A stretch of 64,000 nucleotides of DNA, taken from assembly GCA_963855995.1 (NCBI GenBank), contig OY979717.1, forward strand, positions 24,330,746 to 24,394,745, given 5' to 3'. This DNA is from Muricea muricata. Its lineage: Eukaryota > Cnidaria > Anthozoa > Malacalcyonacea > Plexauridae. The translations under genes were made by a program, and so were the position numbers. The notes below the pieces were generated by a model. The model worked only from the letters and a program-made list of their open reading frames with translations, made no database searches and was not told the DNA's origin. Of the stretch, positions 13,201-43,975 are shown in pieces (the first letter of the stretch is position 1; each line of letters opens with the position of its first letter).

Positions 13201-16200
13201 TTTTTACATTGCAGGCATTTGGCAGTGACAAAAAAATAATGTGAGATTAGTTTGAAAATATTTCTGAGGATGATTTTGAAATTGAATAAAAAACAGTGGT
13301 GACAAGAAAGAGGATGTTTATGGGGTGTTTATCGTGAGCTGTGAAGGTGCGATTTTAGTTAATGGCATCAGGGGGTCAAATTTTACTTTTTATTTGGTTT
13401 GTACGATGGTTTAGTTTGCTAAATAGTACTAAGGTGCCCCGGATCCAACATCAATATATTAATGTTACCGATGCAACAGAGCATGTACAGTACACAGAAC
13501 TACCAAGACAGTTAAACGACCAAAAAAACTCAATTTTAGACGGAGTTTTACAACACAGTCTTCACACCAAAACCCTTAAGCTAGTAGTGCAGTTGTCAGA
13601 GTTACATTTGTCACGGATAAAAACCGTTAAAAATGGAAACCATTTTACGACACAAGAAAAACTAATAATATCCCTTATAGTGGCAACTCACTATCTCATT
13701 TTACCAGACGCTGGCCCACCGTTCCACATAAATAAAGGACCTAAGGGAAACCCTGCAGCCTGGGGGGGGGGGGAGAAACGAGGAGGGGGAGGAAGGGAGG
13801 AGGGGGGAGGAAGGGAGGAGGGAAGAGGGGGGTGGAGGGAGGGGAGGAGGGGGTAAGCTTCAAACTCAAATAGTCCTTCTGTTTACTTCCTACTTTGGGA
13901 CACTACCCATTTGGCTGAAATATTCCACATTCCCTGCTCTGCTCTGGAGCTGTACTGTGTTCACTAGCCTTACCAACCACATGCATGCCTATTACCTCTG
14001 TTTCCACAATCCCTGCAAATCAGCAGATCTTCTGGTTCGCCTTTCCTGTTGCTTTCTGCTGTTTGCAGACAAAAATCGCAAACCAAGCTTCTGTCGGGAA
14101 TTTTTCTTTCAGGGCTCTTCAAAGAAAATTTGAAGTCCTATTATACAGTAGGCCATGCCATTTCACATCACAGAGTAATAGAGTATTTTATCAGCTTGGG
14201 CATAGTACGAGATGAGATCAGAGGGGGAGGGTGGTAAAATTTAGGTTTCTAAAATAGCATTTCCATCATTCTATGAAGTCGACACATTTTTGGGGGGGAT
14301 TTTAAGTTGTGACTGTTGTGTAAAGGACTTTGATGAGTTGTTGCTGCACTGAGTTTTGTTACATGCTATGCAAAAACTATATATTATTTGGCAAAAATGA
14401 TCATGAGCTAAACATGGCTTTAGATAAAAAAGACAAGTGATGTTTGATCTACTTATTTATTGCCATGGTTTTGCTTTTTTGGCAATGAAAACATAGCCAA
14501 CATAGCTATACTGATAGATGTCAATCTTTATGTCCAGCACAAAATTTAATCTATCCTTGGAATTTTCCATTGTCTCAAGTGTTCAACCAAACCAAGCATC
14601 TTCTGGCCACACTTAATATGCACACAAATTAATACACATCTTACAGTAGTTTGCTTTATGAACAAATATGTGAGCACATTTCATAACAAAGACATGACAT
14701 TATGTCCGACATCTGGACAGGGTTTTCTGCCAGCTGTAGAAAGTTTTGAAAAAAAAAAACAGAGCTAACATTGCCACTGTTGGTAGTACACTCAAAATGC
14801 ACAAGCCTTTTCGAGCAAAGGCCATATGCCTGGCATGATAGCTGTAACCGTACAAAGTTTCTCATGGTCAGGTTTGCACATTTGATTACAAGTCTTCACA
14901 TGCAGAAGATGCATGGTATGTAGGAGTTTAGAAAAATGGGGAGGTCAGGAGGATGCACAGAAAAAGGCAAAAATGCAACTTCTTATGATTGGGGTACCAG
15001 ATACTTAGTGAGTGGTTTATAACAAATATTTAGATAAAAAATATTAAGAGTGAACTGTGTTAAAATAAATGGCATTAATTTAATAGACAATGCATAAACC
15101 ACATTTATTTGTCATATTTGTTTAGCTGAACTGATGAGTGCTGAAGATGTTAAATATGATCATTCCTTCTATGCTTAACATTCACACTTAGGTGCACACT
15201 GCAAACCTGGATTTTGTGCATGCCTGAGTCTGAAATAACAGTTTTCCAACCAGAATCCAGTTCATCTGACTAAAAGTCAAGTTGATTGGAAATTTTGTCT
15301 CGATAATTTTTTATTACTACAAGTGTTTCTAAAGTGCTGCATAGTCACCAGGCAAGTCAATTTGAAATTTGGAAGTAAAATCATTCCTCATTAGATTAAA
15401 CCAACAAGGAAATAAAAACCAAAGCAAAAAAATTCAATAAAATTTGAAATTTTCTGATCAGCTGATTTCAATCGGAAATGTATTCTGGAAAAATTTTAAA
15501 ATTATTTCAGCCTCTGCATGCACACCTGAGATCTCGTGGAATAGCATACTATCCAGTCTGGCCCTCTGCTAGTACTCAATATGGCCAAGTAAAAAAATTA
15601 GCAATTTCTCATCTGAAGTTCGAAAAAAAAGAGAAGACAAGCACTTTTATTTTCTATTTTACATATGTCCTTAATATTTTTCTCTCTTAATTCTTAAGTA
15701 TTGCACAAGCGCACCATTGCTTTCATGCAAGATACTCACAGCACTTCCAAACAAGTCCCAAAGGTGTTCAAGGGGAGTAAATGTTTCAAACAGTAGCAAA
15801 GCCAGCCTGACAATTTGGTCATGCTATGCAAATTTAAATCACTATCATTATTCATTTCTTTAGAAATTGCTTCCTTATACGGTCCATAAAAACAGAAAAA
15901 TTTGCATTTGAACTTCGCTACTGGTTTCCGAAATGCCCAAACGCATATTAGATAGTTTTAAAAGTCTCAAGAAAATTTTAAAGGCTTGAACAAGACAATG
16001 CAGAGATTTCACATTCAAATACAGATTTTAAGAAATGTACATGAATCACGAAAAAAGTGCATGAATCACGAAAAAAGTGCATGAATCACGAAATGATATA
16101 ATGACGGTCATTATCAAATATTTGTAAAACTTTACATTTAACAATTATTTATACTCAATATAAACAAACCTCGGCCGTCTCCAAAAGTCGATATTTTCCT

Positions 16201-16640
16201 TCAGTCACCTGCCAAATCTTTCCCAATTCCAAATCTTCTTTGAGGGCTCCTTTGATCTTTCCCTTTAAATTATGATAGTAGGGATGACTTGTCATCACCC
16301 ATTTTTCGATGTCGATCATGGATACACCTTGTCCAGAATCTAGCTCTTTTAAAGCTTCGTGGATCCATCTAGCCACCCTAGAAGAACGCCCCGGCACGTG
16401 ACTAAGACCTTTTCCAACGGCATTACGATAGGATATCACTCCCTTAAATGCTCGGCGAGTAATGCTCCCTTCCAGAACCAAAAGTTCTAAGTCCTGAACG
16501 GTGTCAGCGTGGTCGACCCCGTGGCACTTCAACATGATTCGACATATGCGATCTAAGTCTGAAAACGCCGATCTGCGAATTTTAACTAAGTTTATACACT
16601 CGTGGATCCAGCTCGCATACTTTGCTCGATTACTGGCCAT
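4210..16640 (-). CDS. KAT6-like WH/H15 + double PHD finger + SAM-domain chromatin reader
   Basis: I assembled eight exons: 16170-16640, 13996-14116, 10454-10572, 8037-8118, 7199-7384, 6319-6477, 4697-4887 and 4210-4344. Every junction has AG/GT and matching phase, giving about 487 codons from the ATG at 16640 to the TAA at 4210. Residues 1-75 resemble the SAMD1/KAT6 winged helix ([16 protein letters not shown]), and about 85-155 the KAT6 H15 region. Residues about 165-275 form a tandem PHD (DPF) unit with all ligand pairs visible: CDFC, CRDC, HPSC, CIDC, then CVMC, CDAC, HMQC, CFNC. An acidic, Pro/Ser-rich linker follows. Residues about 416-480 are a SAM domain closest to SAMD1 ([35 protein letters not shown]). 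Known relatives bind unmethylated CpG DNA (WH) and acylated H3 tails (DPF); SAMD1 SAM domains oligomerise. A nuclear reader role is inferred. No MYST acetyltransferase domain is encoded. The exon 2 acceptor at 14117 is the least certain join. Confidence 0.85.
5739..6189. repeat. TIR element copy 1 (GTTTACACTA ends), intron of the SAM/PHD gene
   Basis: About 450 bp bounded by GACCCCGTTTACACTA and its near-perfect reverse complement. It is rich in internal GTGTAAAC and TCCGGATTC motifs in both orientations. A second copy lies inverted at 8791-9232. It is non-autonomous, as no transposase ORF is present. Superfamily is undetermined. Confidence 0.8.
8791..9232. repeat. TIR element copy 2, inverted relative to 5739-6189
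   Basis: Same family as the 5739 element in the opposite orientation and alignable along its whole length. The flanks show a possible TTA duplication (CATTTA before, TTAGAC after). It sits in the intron between the two halves of the double PHD finger. Confidence 0.8.
9352..10365. repeat. Foldback element with about 290-bp inverted arms
   Basis: Arms 9352-9643 and 10093-10365 are reverse complements with a few small indels (for example TGCCGTACGTATTCAAAATG against CATTTTGAACACGTACGGCA). The roughly 450-bp centre has no recognisable protein. The right arm ends 89 bp from the exon 3 boundary of the PHD gene. Confidence 0.85.
10950..12480 (-). mobile_element. 5'-truncated CR1/jockey-like non-LTR retrotransposon
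   Basis: Minus-strand pieces encode the C-terminal half of a non-LTR reverse transcriptase: a thumb-proximal motif VPQGSILGP and the catalytic FADDTKVF at 12268-11870, then the C-terminal [18 protein letters not shown] segment down to 11193. An upstream fragment ([19 protein letters not shown]) is in another frame, so the reading frame is broken near 12279 and elsewhere. The 3' end runs into an ATTGT pentanucleotide array, typical of CR1/L2 tails. No endonuclease domain remains. It is inactive and lies in intron 2 of the PHD/SAM gene. Confidence 0.8.
11021..11097. repeat. (ACAAT)n microsatellite, tail of the CR1-like element
   Basis: Around 12 units of ACAAT/ATACA type with interruptions, located just 3' of the retrotransposon coding remnant in its own orientation. 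Confidence 0.85.
13758..13856 (+). repeat. G-rich homopurine tract
   Basis: About 100 bases on the + strand are almost purely G and A, with many runs of three or more G. The tract could form quadruplex or triplex structures. It lies 139 bp from the exon encoding the first PHD ligands. Confidence 0.8.
16040..16094. repeat. 20-bp tandem repeat, about three copies
   Basis: The unit CATGAATCACGAAAAAAGTG occurs about 2.7 times in direct orientation. It lies in the first intron of the PHD/SAM gene, about 75 bp from the exon 1 donor. Confidence 0.85.
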
Positions 16641-17040
16641 TATTTATTAACTATTTTATGCCTTTCTCGTCTATATTTTAGGCAAACATGATCATTAGCG
16701 CTGGCGAACAATTTGTATGTTGTAAAGGAAACCATCGAGTCATGCGCCCACATTAATAATTGATTTCTCAGAAGTACTTCATTTTACAATGGTGTTACAG
16801 TCGTTCATCGTCGACCACAATCGTTTGCAAAAATGTTTTGGAAAAAATCTTCCCCCATACCCCCTTCTCTTTTCCCCACGTCAATGTTGATTATTTTAAT
16901 GATACTAGCTTATGAAACACAGGAATAAGCGGGGGAAAGTGTGGGGGGGGGGGGATCAGTTCACATTATCAATGAAAAACTGTGAAAATATGAAAAACTC
17001 AATGCCATACTTATCGTTTTTTCAGGAATAACGTTGAAAC

Positions 17041-18092
17041 GAGCTGTGAAAGTGTACCAGTGACCGAAAAATACTGCCGAAAAAATGTACTGAGACGAGA
17101 CGACATTGAACGGCACGAGAGACTCTCCTGCGAGGAGGTTCAAGCAGCAGGTGAATTCCAGGTTGTTAGGTGCAATCATGATAGGTATATAATGCATGCA
17201 GAGGGAAATTGCGTCGATACCGCAGGCTACTGTCAATACCGCAGGATAGTGTCAATTTCGTCTTTCGAAATCCTGCATGTGTTTTAGCTACTTATGCCCC
17301 CCTACAGACCTTCATATTCGACCATTTTCTGTAAATGTTTATATCCAATTATTTTTTATACAACTTATAGACCTTGAAACGAACGGATTGCGCCAAGATA
17401 TGGACGAAGGATTAATAGATCACGTCCGCTTGCTGCTCCAATATATTCTCACCTTACAGAATCACGCAAAAGATTAGGGATGAAGTTGGTCGAGTTTGCT
17501 CTGAATTGGCTGAGAAATTTGTCGTGGTTTCCGAGAAGTTGACTGGCTTGGAAAGACGGATTGAAAACTTGGAGACAAGTGGGGAAGGTGCTTCAAGGGC
17601 CAGAAATGAGGTGCACGAACTGAAGGGAAAAATTGGATACTTCATTGTTGAATGTGGAAACTTGTGCAGGCACAATATGCGTTAGAGAGGGAAATGAGTG
17701 ATACGATGTCCATTATCAATCATTTGCGAAGTGGGCTAAAATCGACATGCCTCTTACCCGAAACACCGTCCTTATTACTGACATGGAGTCTCAAAGAGCC
17801 CTGCGTGTACAACCGATGATCCATAGCTATAATGGTACTCTGCTGTGGAAGATTGATGGCTACCAGAGAAAACGACAAGATGCAATCAATGGAGTAAAAA
17901 CAGCCTTGCTCAGTCATCCCTGGCGTCTAAAGCGCTCTGTTTGGGTACAAGATGTGTGCCAAGATCTGCATGAATGGAGATGGTTTCGGCAAAGGTCCTC
18001 ATTAGTCGCTGTTTTTTGTTTTGATGAAAGGAGACTACGATGCTCTTCAAACCGGGCCATTTCAGAAGATGATCAGAAAGAAAAAGAAGAAA
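17041..18092 (+). pseudogene. TRAF-family pseudogene (zinc finger, coiled coil, MATH pieces)
   Basis: Three kinds of TRAF sequence occur in order on the + strand. First is a TRAF-type zinc-finger piece (VLRRDDIERHERLSCEE) near 17080-17140. Next is a coiled-coil segment (VSEKLTGLERRIENLE) near 17480-17660. Last is a MATH/TRAF-C start (NTVLITDMESQRALR, NGTLLWKIDGYQRKRQDA) near 17760-17890, continuing in another frame (GYKMCAKICMNGDGFGKG, LMKGDYDAL) to about 18080. The frame shifts near 17475, 17690-17745 and 17910, and there is an in-frame TAG near 18005. TRAFs are cytosolic adaptors for TNF-receptor/NF-kB signalling. This copy cannot encode one. Much of the zinc-finger region and the RING are absent. 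It could be a retrocopy or a decayed tandem paralogue. Confidence 0.8.
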
Positions 18093-19373
18093 GGTAAGAA
18101 AGAAAAGTATCGAAGGAAAAAGTAAAAAAAATAAGAAATAAGTAAAAGCACTACACAAACTAAAGTGCTAAACTAAATATAACAGTCCTTATTTGATCAT
18201 AGCCTGGCTGAGCCAAGCACAATCTCACTACTGAGTCCGTTTAAGGCTGACTTCGATTTGAGAACAACTCTTTTTTTTACTTCTCTAAAGTAGACTAACC
18301 ATGCAGTAACGTTACCAAACACTGTACATGCCATTATTTTCCTGTGGGGACAAAAAGGGGACAGAAGTGTACCGAGAAGTGTAAGCAATAGTCGAGAATT
18401 GTTATTGGGACGGTGAGAAAAAATTGAAAAAGACAATCGCGATAATTTCAATTAGTTGAATGCTTTTTGACGAGTCAACAAAATTATCTCTCTCGAGTTA
18501 CCAACTGAAATGAAAAGCACGACACGACAAACTATTATCTAGCCAGTGAGAGGCAACACAACTCGGCAGGTTTAATGCTATTCCTCCTCATAATCGTATC
18601 GCCTGGAAGATATTTGACTTTAAACAGGGTTAAAAGGACGCTATTCTAGGATTAAAAACAGCGTTTGAAAATGCATGACAAAAACTGACATTCATGGCTG
18701 CTGGGTATTAATGGTGGCCTTCAATTTGGCTTCAAAGATGGGGAACTAGTTGTCGTTCAGGTACCATTATGTAGAGTAGACTGAGCGTGTATCTGCTTTC
18801 GTCGTGCAGCCGCATAATTAATTATCGTCAAAACATGTAGCCACAACAGTTTGTTGACGATTTAAAAAACAATCACGAAGAAACAATGGCCCGTGTAGCC
18901 GCAACAAACGGCATTCAAATTCGGCAATAGCACCTCACTTCATGCGGCATGAGAACTTGACTTCAGAACTTGACTTCAAAGGACACACTTTATACAAAGA
19001 AATGTTTCCTCCGGAGAATGAACTCTATTCTCGTGCAATTTTTTTCTTTTGTGTGATAAAAATACGTGAAAATTGGTCCATCGCGTGCACGTGAAAATGA
19101 GCAACATAATAATTTAAGGGTCAGCTTTTTTAGAGCAATTATCTAATATACATAATAATAAATCATTAATCGTAATTTTGGAAGTGCCTATATAGACCAC
19201 CATATAGACTCTACCACGTCAAAGGACAAATATTGTGCATTTTGTTTTTCAGTCTCCCCAGCGTGTAGCTGCGATGTTTTTTTTTCACGTATCAGGAAAG
19301 TGCTGTAAAGAAAAACAGGCAAAATAGCTACGTCTATCTACATGCAATCAAGAAGATGATGTATGAAACTATT
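18093..19373. other. Intergenic or 3' UTR stretch, nothing recognised
   Basis: AT-rich DNA between the TRAF relic and the NEK8 stop codon. I searched the minus strand for a further NEK8 exon and found none that was convincing. Confidence 0.5.
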
Positions 19374-41209
<21,836 letters not shown>

Positions 41210-41451
41210 GCAATATATCGCTAAATTTTTGTTTTTGCGCTTTTTTAAAGTTCATACACGCAACACAGAAGCTTTGACAGAAGTTTTTTTTTGTTTGGGT
41301 ACCGGGCTCGTATAAGCAAAACAATGATGCTTTCACGTGAGTGAAGAATAGGTACACCTAGCGTACATGTGGGCAGCCGCGAAAAGATCGGCGAATTCAA
41401 GAATAAAAATCGGGGCAATGTTGGGGCAATGCCTTTCTTATGCCTTATAAA

Positions 41452-41800
41452 GCCTGTTTTCCACTTGGCGACATTGTTCACGTGAAGCGAAAACAATAAC
41501 TGATTAAAATTAACTGATTAGCGAAAAAGCAGTGGCGGATCTAGCGTAGGTCAAAATAAATTACTAACAGCGAATTCTTGGATATATTTACATTTTAAAA
41601 CACCTTCAAAGCAATTTCATTGGTAAGATTTTATTCTTTGGAAATTACATTGTTTAAAGTTATTTTGAATTTAAAATTGGGCTGCTATAATTTATTTTGA
41701 CCTACGCTGGATCCGCCACTGCGAAAAAGAATCGCCGCGAACAATGAACGGTTCCTACTTCTTTCTCTATTCGCGCAAACAAAGTTGCCAAGTGGGAAAT
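41452..41800. repeat. MITE of the 3280 family, split by another MITE
   Basis: Ends GTTTTCCACTTGGCGAC and GTTGCCAAGTGGGAAA match the 3280-3441 family. Its centre is interrupted at 41530-41721. Confidence 0.7.
41530..41721. repeat. hAT-type MITE with 8-bp target duplication
   Basis: CAGTGGCGGATC...GATCCGCCACTG ends with about 30-bp inverted repeats (TAGGTCAAAATAAATT) and the direct repeat CGAAAAAG immediately outside both ends (41522-41529 and 41722-41729). Confidence 0.9.
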
Positions 41801-42293
41801 TTACTTTATTAGTAGTTAAAGATTTGTCTGATCGAAAAATTGCTTAATTTCACTTTATTATCCTGCATATCCACTAAATTATTTGAAATCAAAACAATGT
41901 ATTAACATCGGCTGTCAACTGAAATTAAATTTATCATGATAGATTTTAGATGTCAAAACTTGTCACTTTTGAAGGCGTAAATTAGCACCTCCCCTCCCCC
42001 CCTCCCCCCCCCCCCCATTGTAATAATGAATGCAGAGACGTAACGTGCGAACATTTACAAACATTTGCTGGGCGATACCTGTGGGCAAACACGATCAAAA
42101 GCACGCGGTTGAAATTGTGACGAAGTTGTTGAAAATAATGACGAACGAAGTTATTGGTTACATCCGTAATGTTTCCCTAATAAACACAGCGAAATACAAA
42201 ATATGACATTAATTGTGTTGAAGGTTCATACAATTGACAATTACATTACCGCAATGCAAATTACGCCGTATTAACGGTGCATGTGCCGTCTAT

Positions 42294-43320
42294 CAACCTC
42301 GATCCCAGGGCCTTTTCTTAAATTAGGGTAGGGAAAAAGCCCTGGCATCGGTTGGTCACATGACACCCAGAATATCTGGGTGTAAGAGTATGTTAATTTC
42401 TGTGGTCTCTGTGAGTGTTTGCATAAATAATAAATCAGAAAAGTAATTTTTAACGTTCTATGCAATACAGCTAGCTTTAAGGTAAATAACTTCCTGTAAA
42501 AGCAACCTTCTACGGACTGTAGCTGGCTCTACATCTTCGGCTGTATATATGACACTAGAATGCCCATATAAAGTAATATGTTAAACCAGGTAGAGTAATT
42601 CACAGGATGAAAAATCATATTTGCCCTCACATTGGCACCCGTTGCCAAAATGCAAATACCGCGAATGCAACACATTTGCTATGGTGTGAATTCATGTGCA
42701 AATGTTTCAAGCGATGTCAGTTAAAAGATATCGGATGACTAATGTGTCCATATATCACTACACTTCATATGATTTTGTCTTTCAATCATGGCCTCACAAA
42801 AATGATTTTCAAACAGAGCATTTATGCATTTTAAGTGGTTGATCACATTTGCACATGAATTTGCACCATAGCAAATGTGTTGCATTCGCGGCATTTGCAT
42901 TTTGGCACCGGGTGCCAATGTGAGGGCAAATATGATTCATTCTGTGTAAGTGCTTAGTAGGTATAATACAGTGAAAACTTGTTTAGAAGATTGCCGTGTG
43001 TGAGCTGATAACATGCATAAGTTGTCCCTACACCTTCATCAAATTCCGATAATGAAGCATACGGATATTCTACGTATATGACTTTGTACGAAGAGTGTTA
43101 AGAGTCGGCCGAATTAATAAGTGATTTAAAGCCACATAAACAAGCTAAGCAAAGGATTTAAATGATTTAAATCTCTCTTCAGTTGTATTTTATGGATAAA
43201 TTATATCTTAAATGATTTAATTGACAGTTTGATTGAGCCAATGGGATTACAAAATAGACCAGCCGATGCCAGGGCCTCTTCCCTTCCCCAAAAAATGGTT
43301 AGGATCTGGGATCGAGGTTG
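42294..43320. repeat. 1.03-kb TIR element with about 9-bp target duplication
   Basis: Ends CAACCTCGATCCCAGGGCC and GGGATCGAGGTTG are inverted, and a second inverted block GCCCTGGCATCGG/CCGATGCCAGGGC lies inside. Flanks GCCGTCTAT and ACCGTCTAT differ only at the first base, suggesting a 9-bp duplication (Mutator-like). No transposase. Confidence 0.75.
42600..42948. repeat. Palindromic MITE nested in the 42294 element
   Basis: TCATATTTGCCCTCACATTGGC begins the left arm (first 20 bases TCATATTTGCCCTCACATTG) and is mirrored at 42915-42937. Arms of about 110 bp include GCGAATGCAACACATTTGCT and its complement. Confidence 0.85.
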
Positions 43321-43975
43321 ACCGTCTATCAGACATACAGCCAGCATAGTAACATAGTGGTTAGCCGCTGACCGCACGCGGGTGGCTACCCACAGAAATG
43401 GAACGCCACCTCCAGCCAGAAATTTGAAGCCAAACTTCCGACCTCTGCCCCAGTCTTTCTACACAAGCAAGCGCGGCCAAAACAAACATTTTTTAAAAAG
43501 ACTTATTTCGGCAATGAAAATTTTTACTCAAGGAAAGTTTTTTAAAGTATTTAAATTGTTTTTACATCGGTGTTTGTGATGTAGGGGGGGGGGGGGGGAC
43601 GGGAAGGACCTCTGGAGTATTATATTCTTCGCAGAGTATTAACTAAAACTGCGAATAATCTTTGCGCAAGTCTTACATGTTTCCAATGATACAAATAAAA
43701 GTAAGCTTAAAAATATTTAACTTAACAACTTCTTTGTCACATTTTGTGAACTACTAGATACACAATAAAACAATAATTTTTGCGTGTGATGGCCATCTCT
43801 CGCCTTAGGTACAGCTCTAGTCCTTTTACACAAAGCTCAGAGTGAGTTTTTACCAGTGGTTTTTACTGTGTAATTGTCGACCGTGTTTTTTCGTGAGAGG
43901 TACTTGCGACAGAAATAAATAATTGCAAAGTGAAAAATACTTGATAGTTAAAAGTGCAAAAATCCTGAAGAAACC

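Larger units (their letters stand above)
41210..43975. other. NEK8 upstream/intergenic region filled by MITEs
   Basis: Between the NEK8 start codon and the P-like element I see only the repeats listed separately plus C/G tracts near 41990 and 43585. The NEK8 promoter must lie here or in an unseen 5' UTR exon, but no specific promoter element is assignable. Confidence 0.5.

Noticed and set aside
13362..13856. 164-codon + strand ORF
   Set aside because: No recognisable domain, ends in the G-rich tract with a Gly/Arg-only tail, and lies in an intron of the minus-strand PHD/SAM gene; likely chance.
15740..15800. Possible Tc1-like phrase [13 protein letters not shown] on the minus strand
   Set aside because: Only about 13 residues, no other transposase segments nearby, and not needed as an exon because exons 1 and 2 of the PHD/SAM gene join in phase.
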